Positions 9,448-17,327 of a stretch of 64,000 nucleotides of DNA are shown in pieces. Each line of letters opens with the position of its first letter. The stretch's first letter is position 1. A program made the translations under genes and the position numbers. Origin of the DNA: Streptomyces sp. CNH099 (GTDB taxonomy: Bacteria; Actinomycetota; Actinomycetes; Streptomycetales; Streptomycetaceae); the NCBI GenBank assembly GCA_000514715.1, contig AZWL01000005.1, forward strand, positions 186,001 to 250,000, read 5' to 3'. Below the pieces are notes generated by a model. It worked only from the letters and a program-made list of their open reading frames with translations, was not told where the DNA came from and made no database searches.

Positions 9448-9933
9448 CTACGGCTCGGGGAGCCGGCCCGGCGCGGCCGGCTCGTCGGCCTGGAGGAGGC
9501 CGTCGAGGATCGTGCCGGCGAGGCCGGCGAAGCGGTCGAGTTCCTCGGGGGTGAGCCGGTCGACGAACAGCCGCCGGACCTCCCGGGCGTGGCCGGGCGC
9601 GGCCTCCCGCAGCGCGGCGTGGCCCTTCTCGGTGATCACCGCGTACATGCCGCGGGAGCCGCACCGCTCCCGGGCGACGAGGCCGCGCGTCCCCATCCGG
9701 GTGAGCTGGTGGTGCAGGCGGCTCTTCTCCCAGCCGGCCGCCCGGCCGAGTTCGAAGACGCGCAGCCGCCGGTCCGGCGCCTCGGAGAGCAGCGCGAGCA
9801 CCGTGTAGTCCGCGTTGGACAGCCCGCTGCTGGCCTGGAGCTGCTGTTCGAGCCGGGTCCGCAGCAGTTCCAGCATCCGGAAGGACGTCCGCCATGCGCG
9901 GAGTTCGCGTTCGGTCAGTACCTGCGGTGCCAT
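9448..9933 (-). CDS. MarR-family regulator (divergent from amidohydrolase gene)
   Basis: 161 residues with a typical MarR winged helix: LSNADYTVLALL, then RVFELGRAAGWEKSRLHHQL as the recognition region, then GSRGMYAVITEKG as the wing. The C-terminal dimer helix follows. The ATG at 9933 has TAGGAT 6 nt upstream (minus strand), so the mRNA is probably leaderless. A perfect GAGTTGA-N4-TCAACTC palindrome covers the -17 to -34 region of that promoter, and a second near-copy lies nearer the amidohydrolase gene. It very likely represses both itself and that gene; the ligand is unknown. Confidence 0.9.
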   Translation of the reverse strand: MAPQVLTERELRAWRTSFRMLELLRTRLEQQLQASSGLSNADYTVLALLSEAPDRRLRVFELGRAAGWEKSRLHHQLTRMGTRGLVARERCGSRGMYAVITEKGHAALREAAPGHAREVRRLFVDRLTPEELDRFAGLAGTILDGLLQADEPAAPGRLPEP

Positions 9934-9939
9934 GGGGCC

Positions 9940-9999
9940 ATCCTACGGCGAGTTGACGAATCAACTCGTCGGACTACGCTTGAGATGACACATCAACTC
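9940..9999. promoter_or_regulatory. Paired MarR operators in divergent promoter
   Basis: Site 1: GAGTTGA-CGAA-TCAACTC at 9950-9967 (perfect). Site 2: GAGATGA-CACA-TCAACTC at 9982-9999 (one mismatch). Their centres are 32 bp apart, three helical turns, so two dimers would sit on one DNA face. TAGGAT at 9940-9945 (minus strand) is the likely MarR -10. Confidence 0.75.
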
Positions 10000-10019
10000 A
10001 CAAGTTCCGGGAGACCCAG

Positions 10020-11582
10020 GTGACCAGCTACCACGGGCGTCGCAATTTCCTGAGGGCCTCGACGGCCGCCGCAACGGCGGGCGCCGGACTGTTCGCGGCC
10101 GGCCCGGCCGCGACGGCCCGCGGCCGTGACCGGGCGGACCAGGCCGAGCGGGCGGAGGCGCCGCCGCGGGGGCGCCGGTACGTCGTCCGGGGCGGCGCGG
10201 TGATGTCGATGGACCCCCGCGTCGGCGACTTCGAGACCGCCGACGTCCTGGTGGAGGGCAAGAAGATCGTCGCGGTCCGGCCCCGCATCGACGCCCGTGG
10301 CGCGGAGGTGATCGACGCGCGCGGCCGCATCGTCATGCCGGGCTTCGTCGACACCCACCACCACCAGTTCGAGACCGCGCTGCGCGCGTTCCTCCCGAAC
10401 GGGCTGCTGCTCGACGACGGATCGGGCTCGCCGAGCGCCGACCCCTCGTACGTCGAGTACGTCCTGGAGCGCTTCGCGCCCGCGTACCGGCCGCAGGACG
10501 TCTACCTCAACTCGCTCGCCGCCGGGCTGTCCCAGCTGGACGCCGGCGTCACCACCGTGCTCGACGTCTCCCAGATCCACCACTCCCCCGAGCACAGCGA
10601 CGCCGCGGTCCAGGCGCTCGCCGACACCGGGCGCCGCGCCGCGTTCGGCTTCTTCGAGGGCGACGGGCGCGCCGGCGCCCGCTACCCCGAGGACGCGTAC
10701 CGCCTCAGGGACCGGTGGTTCTCCTCCGACGACCAGCTGCTGACCATGGTCATGGGCGGCGAGATCCACCTGCCCGAGGAGGTCTACACCCGCTCCTGGG
10801 GCATCGCCCGCGAGCTGGGGCTGCGGATCGCCGCGCACGCCGTCTCCAGCGCGGGGTACCGGCCGATCATCGACGACCTGGCCCGCGGCACCGGCGGGGC
10901 CACGGGCGACCTCGGCTTCGGCCCCGACGTCATGTTCATCCACATGACCGGGATGTCGGACCTCGCCTGGCGGAGAGCCCGCGACGCCGGCGTGAGCGTC
11001 TCGGTCGCCTTCCCGATCGAGATGACCATGCGGCACGGCATGCCGCCCATCCTCACGATGCAGGAACTCGGCATGGAGCCCTCGCTCAGCTCCGACGTCG
11101 AGACCACCATGGCCGCCGACCCCTTCACGCAGATGCGCTCCGCGATGACCATGCAGCGGATGCTCGTCAACCAGATGGTCCTCGAACAGGGCGACTTCAC
11201 GCCCCCCGACGCCTACCCCGTCCCCGCCCCGGGCACCCCGCCGCTGCTCACCGTCCGCGACGTCCTGCGGTTCGCGACCGTCAACGGCGCCCGGCACCTG
11301 GGGCTCGACGGCAGGACCGGCTCCCTCACCCCCGGCAAGGAGGCCGACATCGTCCTGCTGGACGCCTCCGCCCTCAACGTCGCGCCGCTCAACAACGTGC
11401 CGGGGGCGGTGGTGTCGCTGATGGACCGCACCAACGTCGACACCGTGATCGTCGCCGGCAGGGTCCGCAAGTGGCGGGGGCGGCTGCTCGACGCGCACAC
11501 CGGGCACCTGCGGCGCGAACTCGAAGAGTCCCGCGACCACCTCTTCCGCACGGTGGGCATACGCCGGGACCTCTTCGCCTGA
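10020..11582 (+). CDS. Tat-exported amidohydrolase (TRZ/ATZ deaminase-like)
   Basis: 520 residues from GTG. The leader reads RRNFLRAS followed by an Ala/Gly-rich stretch, a twin-arginine signal, so the folded metalloenzyme should act outside the cell. The amidohydrolase barrel carries MPGFVDTHHHQFE (HxH metal ligands), AHAVS and IHMTGM (further His), and LSSDVETTMAAD (catalytic Asp), ending with KEADIVLLDASALN. The sequence is closest in style to the ATZ/TRZ-type deaminases (S-adenosylhomocysteine deaminase-like), which are normally cytosolic. The substrate is not predictable. It is divergent from, and probably repressed by, the MarR regulator. Confidence 0.85.
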   Translation: MTSYHGRRNFLRASTAAATAGAGLFAAGPAATARGRDRADQAERAEAPPRGRRYVVRGGAVMSMDPRVGDFETADVLVEGKKIVAVRPRIDARGAEVIDARGRIVMPGFVDTHHHQFETALRAFLPNGLLLDDGSGSPSADPSYVEYVLERFAPAYRPQDVYLNSLAAGLSQLDAGVTTVLDVSQIHHSPEHSDAAVQALADTGRRAAFGFFEGDGRAGARYPEDAYRLRDRWFSSDDQLLTMVMGGEIHLPEEVYTRSWGIARELGLRIAAHAVSSAGYRPIIDDLARGTGGATGDLGFGPDVMFIHMTGMSDLAWRRARDAGVSVSVAFPIEMTMRHGMPPILTMQELGMEPSLSSDVETTMAADPFTQMRSAMTMQRMLVNQMVLEQGDFTPPDAYPVPAPGTPPLLTVRDVLRFATVNGARHLGLDGRTGSLTPGKEADIVLLDASALNVAPLNNVPGAVVSLMDRTNVDTVIVAGRVRKWRGRLLDAHTGHLRRELEESRDHLFRTVGIRRDLFA

Positions 11583-11585
11583 GAG

Positions 11586-11603
11586 GCGGGGTCACCGCCC
11601 CGC
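11586..11603 (+). terminator. Hairpin after amidohydrolase gene
   Basis: GCGGGG (11586-11591) and CCCCGC (11598-11603) with a 6-nt loop, 4 bp after the stop. A G-run follows in the gap to the convergent gad gene. Confidence 0.5.
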
Positions 11604-11671
11604 GTGCTCCTCGGGGGGGGGGTGACCCGGGCCGTGGCGGAACCCGGGGCCGCGGCGGGGCCGGCGTGCTC

Positions 11672-13054
11672 TCAGTGGTGGAACCCCGGCTGGTGCGGCG
11701 CCGGCTTCCCCGCGCCGTCCCGCAGCCGCGCCAGCGCCGCCCGGACGTCCGCCGCCAGCAGCTCGACCTTGTCGTGGCTGATCCCGTGCCTGATCAGCAC
11801 CCGCTGGACGACGGTCTCCTGCCGCCGCGGCGGCAGCGGGTACGCCGGCACCTGCCAGCCGCGCAGCCGCAGCTGCTCCGTCAGGTCGTACAGCGTGAAG
11901 CCCGTGCCGACCGGGTCCGTCAGCGTCCACGACACGGCCGGCAGGGCGCCGCGCCCGTCGTACAGCAGCGTGAACGGTCCCATGCCGGCGATCTCCCCGC
12001 CCAGCCACCGGGCGCTGTCGGACGCGGCCCGGTAGATGCGGCGGTAGCCCTCGCGGCCGAGCCGCAGCAGGTTGTAGTACTGCGCGACGACCTCGCCGCC
12101 CGGCCGGGAGAAGTTGAGCGCGAACGTGGGCATGTCGCCGCCCAGGTAGCTGACGCGGAACACCAGGTCCTCGGGCAGCAGGTCGGCGGAGCGCCAGACC
12201 GCCCAGCCGACGCCGAGGGGCGCCATGCCGTACTTGTGACCCGAGGAGTTGATGGACGCCACCCGCGGCACGCGGAAGTCCCACTCCAGCCCGGGGTGGA
12301 GGAACGGGGCGACGAAGCCGCCGCTGGCGGCGTCCACGTGCACGGGCACGTCAAGTCCGGTGTCGGCCTGGATCGCGTCGAGTTCGGCGGCGATCTCCTG
12401 CACCGGCTCGTAGTCGCAGGTGTACGTGACGCCGAGGATGGCGACGACGCCGATGGTGTTCTCGTCGACGTGGTCGCGCAGCTGGTGCGGGCGCAGCCCG
12501 GTGGCGTCCGGCTCCAGCGGCACCTGGCGCAGCTCGACGTCGAAGTAGCGGGCGAACTTCTCCCAGCACACCTGCACCGGCCCGCAGACGAGGTTCGGCC
12601 GGCCGGCGGGCCTGCCCTCGGCCTCGCGGCGCTTGCGCCAGCTCCACTTGAGCGCGAGGCCGCCGAGCATCGCGGCCTCGCTGGAGCCGGTGGTGGAGCA
12701 GCCCATGGTGCTCGCGCCCTGCGGGGAGTGCCACAGGTCGGCGAGGATGTGCACGCAGCGGCTCTCGATGTCGGCCGTCTGCGGGTACTCGTCCTTGTCG
12801 ACCATGTTCTTGTCGAGGCACTCGTCCATGAGCTGGTGCACCTCGGCCTCGGCCCAGGTGGTGCAGAACGTCGCCAGGTTCTGCGCGGCGTTGCCGTCGA
12901 GGGCCAGCTCGTCGTGGATGAGGGCGTAGACCGCGCGCGGGTCGGAGACCGCCTCGGGCATCCGGTACTTGGGCAGCGCGTGCTCGCTGACGGGCATCGC
13001 GTAGACGTCGTCGTACGGTGCGGCGACGCCGCGACCGGTCTGGTGCAGGGCCAC
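11672..13054 (-). CDS. gadB: Glutamate decarboxylase (PLP-dependent)
   Basis: 460 residues from the GTG at 13054, chosen over an in-frame GTG nine codons upstream because GAGAGGAG lies 7 nt before it. The product converts glutamate to GABA plus CO2. Landmarks are TGSSEAAMLGGLALKW, VPVHVDAASGGF and the PLP-lysine motif NSSGHKYG near residue 268. The C-terminus ends HQPGFHH, with the His pair typical of bacterial Gad. No antiporter or regulator gene is adjacent, so the role may be metabolic (GABA shunt) rather than acid resistance. Monocistronic and convergent with the amidohydrolase gene. Confidence 0.93.
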   Translation of the reverse strand: MALHQTGRGVAAPYDDVYAMPVSEHALPKYRMPEAVSDPRAVYALIHDELALDGNAAQNLATFCTTWAEAEVHQLMDECLDKNMVDKDEYPQTADIESRCVHILADLWHSPQGASTMGCSTTGSSEAAMLGGLALKWSWRKRREAEGRPAGRPNLVCGPVQVCWEKFARYFDVELRQVPLEPDATGLRPHQLRDHVDENTIGVVAILGVTYTCDYEPVQEIAAELDAIQADTGLDVPVHVDAASGGFVAPFLHPGLEWDFRVPRVASINSSGHKYGMAPLGVGWAVWRSADLLPEDLVFRVSYLGGDMPTFALNFSRPGGEVVAQYYNLLRLGREGYRRIYRAASDSARWLGGEIAGMGPFTLLYDGRGALPAVSWTLTDPVGTGFTLYDLTEQLRLRGWQVPAYPLPPRRQETVVQRVLIRHGISHDKVELLAADVRAALARLRDGAGKPAPHQPGFHH

Positions 13055-13160
13055 GGTGCGGCTCCTCTCGCCTCGGCGCACCCATCGTTGGGTGCAGACG
13101 GCGGCGGGGCGCGGACCGACACGCCGCCGGGGCGCCGGGCGGCGGGCTGCCCGCGTCGCG

Positions 13161-13216
13161 TGCCCGCCCGCGCTCTTCGCTCGCTGATGGAGCGGCAGGG
13201 CGAGCGCGGGCGGGCA
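13161..13216 (-). terminator. Long-armed hairpin downstream of the LppX-like gene
   Basis: Perfect 15-bp arms TGCCCGCCCGCGCTC (13161-13175) and GAGCGCGGGCGGGCA (13202-13216). The 26-nt loop contains a smaller nested CGCTC/GAGCG stem. It sits between the stop of the LppX-like gene and the start of gadB, so it should insulate gadB from read-through. Confidence 0.7.
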
Positions 13217-13267
13217 GCCGGGGGGCGGGGCCGGCCGACGGGGGGTCAGCGGGAGGTCAGCGGGGTG

Positions 13268-14008
13268 TCAGCCGCCCCAGGGGACCGTTTCGCCGGGCGC
13301 CGGGGTCCGGTCCGGGACGGGCTCGTCGAAGGAGAAGTTCGCCGTCGTCTCCTCACCCTCGCCGCTCGCCGTGGCCTGCACCGGGTACGGGGTGCCCCGG
13401 GTGGCGACGGAGACGGTGACGTCCTGCCCGTCGTGCTGCCCGGTGACCTGGACGACGGGGGTGCCGTTGACGGTCGTCTCGGAGCCCTTCTGCAGGTTGT
13501 CCGCGGTCGTGGAGTCCTCGATGGAGCCGCTGAGTTCGTCGAGGCTGCACACCTTCGCGAGGTCGTCGAGACCGTCGTCCTGGGCCGTCCCCCGGAGGTA
13601 CGTGCCCGCCAGTTCCTGCGCGTCGTCCGACTGGCCGGACGGGAGGTTGTCCCGCAGCCAGACCTCGTCGGGCTTCACCCACACGTCCTCGCCGTGCCGG
13701 ATGATCTCCAGGCTGCCGCCGCCGGCGGCGAAGTCGATGGTGCCGACGCAGTTGGCGGAGCGGTCGGCGGAGATGTCCAGGCTGGCCGGGTCGTCGCGGT
13801 CGAGGCCCGAGCCCTGCATCTCCATGGTGACGTGCAGGGACCGGGCGCCGTTGAAGGCGTCCCGGGCCTCGGAGGCTATGTCCGCGGCGCTCATGTCCGC
13901 GACGCCGTTGTCGTCCTGTGCCGGGGCGGCGACCGCGGTGCCGGCCAGGGCGGTCGCGCAGAACGTGGCGCCCAGGGCACCGAGGATCGCTTTCCTCGTA
14001 CGGGGCAT
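13268..14008 (-). CDS. Secreted LppX/LprG-like (LolA-fold) protein
   Basis: 246 residues from the ATG at 14008, preceded by GGAAGGAAG. A Sec signal (GALGATFCATALAGTAVAA) with an AxA cleavage site covers residues 1-28. The rest matches the LppX/LprAFG style: ARSLHVTMEMQG, then GTIDFAAGGGSLEII and GEDVWVKPDEVWLRD, ending in a strand-rich half with VVQVTGQHDG. Two Cys in the mature part (SANCVG and AKVCSLD) could form a disulphide. No lipobox Cys follows the signal. Family members shuttle lipids or act as envelope sensors; the function here is unknown. Confidence 0.7.
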   Translation of the reverse strand: MPRTRKAILGALGATFCATALAGTAVAAPAQDDNGVADMSAADIASEARDAFNGARSLHVTMEMQGSGLDRDDPASLDISADRSANCVGTIDFAAGGGSLEIIRHGEDVWVKPDEVWLRDNLPSGQSDDAQELAGTYLRGTAQDDGLDDLAKVCSLDELSGSIEDSTTADNLQKGSETTVNGTPVVQVTGQHDGQDVTVSVATRGTPYPVQATASGEGEETTANFSFDEPVPDRTPAPGETVPWGG

Positions 14009-14128
14009 CGGACTTCCTTCCGGGAGGAAACAGCAACGCCAAAATCGTACATTCAGGGCAAAGCGGTCGCACGACCGGAGCAGCACCGGGCGTACGCGTC
14101 CGGCCGGGCCGCCCGGCGGCGTCGGTCT

Positions 14129-14674
14129 TCAGCGCTCGTCACGGGCGGTGCGCCGGCGGACGTCGGCCATCAGCTTGTCCAGCAGCCCGGTGAGCGTGCT
14201 GCGCTCGTGCGCCGACAGGCAGCCGACGAGCGCGGCCTCCCGGCCGAGCACGGCGTCGACGGACCGTTCGATGAGCGCGTGGCCTTCGGCCGTCAGGCCG
14301 ACCAGGACGGTACGGCGGCCGGTGGTGCCCGGCGTCCGCCGGACGAGGCCGTCGCGCTCGGCCCGGGCGACGCGCTGGGAGATCGCCCCCGCGGTGACCA
14401 GGGTCCGCCGCGCGATCTCCCGGGTGCTGAGGGTGTAGGGCGGCCCGGAGCGGCGGATGACGGACAGCAGGTCGAGGGTGGCCGCGTCGATCCCCGCCTC
14501 GCGCAGCACCCGGTTGCGGTCGTCGGCGAAGAGTTTGGCCAGCCGCCAGAGCGGGGTGACGATCTCGATCGACTCCGTCGGGGTGCCCGGCCGTTCCCGC
14601 TGCCAGGCGGCGGCGATCCCGGCGGCGGAGTGGGCGGGCTCGGGGTCCCCCGGTGCGGTGGCGGCGTCGGCCAC
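14129..14674 (-). CDS. MarR-family regulator (divergent from SDR gene)
   Basis: 181 residues from GTG; GAGAGGGG lies upstream. An Ala/Pro-rich N-terminal extension is followed by the MarR core: LDLLSVIRRSGPPYTLSTREIARRTLVTAGAIS is the DNA-reading region and TGRRTVLVGLTAEG the wing. The divergent short-chain dehydrogenase gene starts 66 bp away. The gap holds the perfect palindrome TATGTTTAG-AC-CTAAACATA, so the protein probably represses both genes. Confidence 0.9.
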   Translation of the reverse strand: MADAATAPGDPEPAHSAAGIAAAWQRERPGTPTESIEIVTPLWRLAKLFADDRNRVLREAGIDAATLDLLSVIRRSGPPYTLSTREIARRTLVTAGAISQRVARAERDGLVRRTPGTTGRRTVLVGLTAEGHALIERSVDAVLGREAALVGCLSAHERSTLTGLLDKLMADVRRRTARDER

Positions 14675-14699
14675 GGTGCGATCCCCTCTCCTCGTCAGT

Positions 14700-14719
14700 T
14701 ATGTTTAGACCTAAACATA
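14700..14719. promoter_or_regulatory. MarR operator, 9-bp perfect inverted repeat
   Basis: Arms TATGTTTAG (14700-14708) and CTAAACATA (14711-14719) with a 2-bp centre. The site is AT-rich in an otherwise GC-rich region and lies between the divergent MarR and SDR genes. Confidence 0.8.
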
Positions 14720-14739
14720 CCAGTGACCAGGAGGATTCC

Positions 14740-15459
14740 ATGACCCGCACCGTGCTCGTCACCGGAGGCACCAGCGGAATCGGCCGTGCCGTCGCCGAGC
14801 GGTTCGCGGCCGACCAGGCCGAGGTCTTCATCACCGGCCGCACCCCCGGCACCGTCGAACAGACCGCCAAGGAGCTGGGGGTGCACGGCGTCGTCTGCGA
14901 CGCCGCCGACCCCGGCCGGGCCGAGGCGTGCGCCGCCCGCCTCGGCACGCTGGACGTCCTGGTCAACGCCGCCGGCGGGCTGCCCCAGGCCACCGGCGGC
15001 GGCGACGAACCACCCCTGGACGCGCTGCTCGCCCAGTGGCACGCCAACCTGAGTCAGAACCTGCTCACCGCGGTGCTGACCACGGCCTCGGTACAGGACA
15101 AGCTCACCGGCGGCAGCTGCGTCATCAGCATCGGCTCGATCGGCGCCGAGCGCCGGGGCGGATCGTACGGAGCGGCAAAGGCCGCGCTGGCCGCGTGGAA
15201 CGCCTCGCTGTCCGCCGAGCTTGCGCCCCGGGGCGTCACCTGCAACGTCATCTCCGCGGGCTACATCTCCGGCACCAACTTCTTCCACGGTGGGCTGAGC
15301 GACGAACGACGTCGCACGCTCGTGGAGGAGACCCACAACAAGCGCGCGGGCACGGTCGACGACATCGCCCAGACGGCCCACTTCCTCGCCTCACCGGGAG
15401 CCCGCCACCTCACCGGCCAGACCATCCACGTCAACGGAGGCGCCTTCACCACACGCTGA
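14740..15459 (+). CDS. Short-chain dehydrogenase/reductase (classical SDR)
   Basis: 239 residues; the ATG follows CAGGAGG. The N-terminal cofactor motif is TGGTSGIGRAV, then VLVNAAGG (NAG-type motif). The catalytic Ser (ISIGSIGA) and the YGAAK pair are present. The C-terminus ends GQTIHVNGGAF, as in 3-oxoacyl-ACP-reductase-like SDRs. It should be an NAD(P)H-dependent oxidoreductase; the substrate is unknown. Regulation by the divergent MarR protein is likely from the palindrome just upstream. A 30-bp repeat begins 5 bp after the stop. Confidence 0.88.
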   Translation: MTRTVLVTGGTSGIGRAVAERFAADQAEVFITGRTPGTVEQTAKELGVHGVVCDAADPGRAEACAARLGTLDVLVNAAGGLPQATGGGDEPPLDALLAQWHANLSQNLLTAVLTTASVQDKLTGGSCVISIGSIGAERRGGSYGAAKAALAAWNASLSAELAPRGVTCNVISAGYISGTNFFHGGLSDERRRTLVEETHNKRAGTVDDIAQTAHFLASPGARHLTGQTIHVNGGAFTTR

Positions 15460-15464
15460 GGCCG

Positions 15465-15494
15465 GGTCACGCCGCCTGGCGCGGGGCGTCCTCG
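15465..15494. repeat. Left copy of 30-bp direct repeat flanking the kinase/ARMT1 cassette
   Basis: GGTCACGCCGCCTG at 15465-15478, two unlike bases, then GCGGGGCGTCCTCG to 15494. It matches 18578-18607 at 28 of 30 positions. Read on the minus strand, both copies encode a C-terminal EDAP-x-QAA followed by a stop. Confidence 0.7.
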
Positions 15495-15595
15495 GCCACC
15501 TGGTCAGCGGCGCTTTCGCCCCGGGCGCCGGCGGTGTCCGGGTTCCGGTCGGAACCGCATCCCTTTCCGCGCAGACGGATCTGACGGTGGATCAC
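15467..15595 (-). other. Small ORF, possible remnant of a duplicated ATPase-gene 3' end
   Basis: 42 codons from a GTG with no ribosome-binding site. The last residues, VAEDAPRQAA, resemble the C-terminus WREDAPLQAA of the anti-sigma-type ATPase encoded at 18580-19050. The rest shows no domain. It may be a real small protein or a leftover 3' fragment. It also overlaps the promoter region of the kinase gene (TAGGCT near 15600 on the plus strand). Confidence 0.35.
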
Positions 15596-15644
15596 GGCAT
15601 AGGCTGAGGCCGGCGGTGGCCCGAGGGGGGCGGGGGAGGTTCCG

Positions 15645-17207
15645 GTGGGTGGGGAGTGGGCGGCGACGGTGCGTCCGGGGGAGCGGATCGGGCCGTTCAC
15701 CGTACTCGCGGAGGTGGCCAGTGGGGGGATGGGCCGGGTGTATCTGGCCCGTTCTCCGGGCGGTCGCACGGTGGCGGTGAAAACCGTGCTGCCCGCGGCC
15801 GGCGGGGGTACCGCACCCGACGACGTGGACCGGCGGCGTTTTGCCCGTGAGGTGGCGCTGGCGCGGCGGGTGCAGGGGGTGTTCACGGCCAGTGTCGTCG
15901 ATGCCGATGCTGAGGCGCGCGTCCCCTGGATGGCGACGGAGTACGTTCCGGCGCCGTCGCTCGGGTATCTGGTGGCGTCGCACGGTCCGCTACCCGCGGA
16001 CGGGCTGCACTGGGTGGCGGCCGGGATGATCGAGGCGCTGGTGAGCATCCATGCCGCCGGCCTGGTGCATCGCGACGTCAAGCCGTCCAACGTGCTGTTG
16101 CCCGAGGACGGCCCCCGGGTGATCGACTTCGGGATCTCGCAGGCTGCCGACATCACCCGTAGCAGGTCGGCCCTGGGGACCATCGCGTTCGCCGCGCCGG
16201 AGCAGGCCCGAGGTGAGGCGACCACGACCGCGTCCGACGTGTTCTCCCTGGGCGCCACGCTGTTCCATCTGGCCACGGGACGCAGTCCGTACCGGAACAT
16301 GGGGCAGGGCACCGCGATGGAGCAACTGGTCCGGGCTGCGGAAGGCGACCTGGACCTGGCCGGCCTGTCCGGCGGACCCGGGGCCCTGATCGGGCCCTGC
16401 CTCGCTCTGGACCCCGCCGACCGCCCCGCACCCCACGAGCTTCTGACCCGGGTCGGCGACGTCATCGCCGCCCGCCCGCAGGCCCGCGGCGCCGCCGACT
16501 GGCTCCCGTGGCCCTGGTCCGACGCGATCGCGCAACACCGGCGCCGCAGTACCGAGGAGGCGCACGCAGCCGAGCGGCGCATCGACCCCGGCGCGGCCAC
16601 CGAGCGCACCCCGCGCGCTGCGCCCCGTACGCGCCGGATGCCCGCGGGTGCACCGGGGTCCGCGCCGGCCCGGCGGGGCCGCCACGTCGGGCTCGGGGTG
16701 TCGCTGGCCGTGGCGGGGTCCCTCGCCGCCGGCGGTGCCGTGTACGTCTTCCAGGACGACGGCGGCGCCACGCCGGATCCGGTGCGGCAGGACCTGCGGC
16801 TGGCCCTGGTGGAGCAGAGCGCGCAGGGTGAGTGCACCGACGCGTTGCCTCCGCCCACGTTCTACTCGGCCCAGCTCCGTACCTGCTACCAGATCTCGAC
16901 CCGGACCGGGGACCGGATGAGTGTCGTACGGCTTCGGGATGTCAGCGCCGCACCGGACGAGAACGCCGGGGGCGGCTGGGTGATCCGTATGACGTTCCGG
17001 GACGCCGACGCCGAGCGGTTCGCGGCGCTTTCCCAGCGTGCGGTGAACCGCACGCCTCCGCAGAACCAGATCCTGGTCGTCCTGGGCGACCGGCTCCTCA
17101 GCGCCTCCGCCGTCGCCGAGGTCATCACCGAAGGCAGGGTGAACATCACCGGCGACTTCACCGAGAACGAAGCGAAGGACCTGGCCGCCGATCTCGGCGC
17201 CCAGTGA
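15645..17207 (+). CDS. Membrane Ser/Thr kinase with SecD P1-head-like outer domain
   Basis: 520 residues; GTG start with GGGGGAGG upstream. Kinase domain 15-275: Gly-loop EVASGGMGRVYLA, catalytic Lys46, HRDVKPSN (Asp144) and DFG (161-163). A basic Ala/Pro-rich linker leads to one TM helix (347-369). The outer part (424-518) reads VVRLRDV, GGWVIRMTF, ILVVLGDRLLSA, GRVNITGDFTENEAKDLA. This closely follows the first periplasmic head of SecD (pattern: large strand, LDG-v-SAP, ItG-FT-eeA). Most streptomycete kinases of this type carry PASTA, PQQ or unknown ectodomains. The kinase role is certain; the meaning of the SecD-like sensor is inference. Codon use is a little less GC3-biased than in neighbours. 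Confidence 0.85.
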   Translation: MGGEWAATVRPGERIGPFTVLAEVASGGMGRVYLARSPGGRTVAVKTVLPAAGGGTAPDDVDRRRFAREVALARRVQGVFTASVVDADAEARVPWMATEYVPAPSLGYLVASHGPLPADGLHWVAAGMIEALVSIHAAGLVHRDVKPSNVLLPEDGPRVIDFGISQAADITRSRSALGTIAFAAPEQARGEATTTASDVFSLGATLFHLATGRSPYRNMGQGTAMEQLVRAAEGDLDLAGLSGGPGALIGPCLALDPADRPAPHELLTRVGDVIAARPQARGAADWLPWPWSDAIAQHRRRSTEEAHAAERRIDPGAATERTPRAAPRTRRMPAGAPGSAPARRGRHVGLGVSLAVAGSLAAGGAVYVFQDDGGATPDPVRQDLRLALVEQSAQGECTDALPPPTFYSAQLRTCYQISTRTGDRMSVVRLRDVSAAPDENAGGGWVIRMTFRDADAERFAALSQRAVNRTPPQNQILVVLGDRLLSASAVAEVITEGRVNITGDFTENEAKDLAADLGAQ

Positions 17208-17327
17208 GCGGCGCTCGGTGCCAACGACTGAATGGACGCCGTCGCCGGCAGATCGTCCGCCCCTGACCTGCGGCGGTTGCTCATCCGGGCGAACCGGCAG
17301 ATTACTGGAACGGAGGTTTGGACCACC

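Noticed and set aside
10715..14743. 1342-codon plus-strand frame
   Set aside because: Runs through several well-supported genes in other frames; Arg/Ala/Gly noise with no motif.
15729..15747. Another copy of the dtpA palindrome in the kinase gene (GCCAGTGGGG)
   Set aside because: It is only the Gly-loop codons; there is no second arm.
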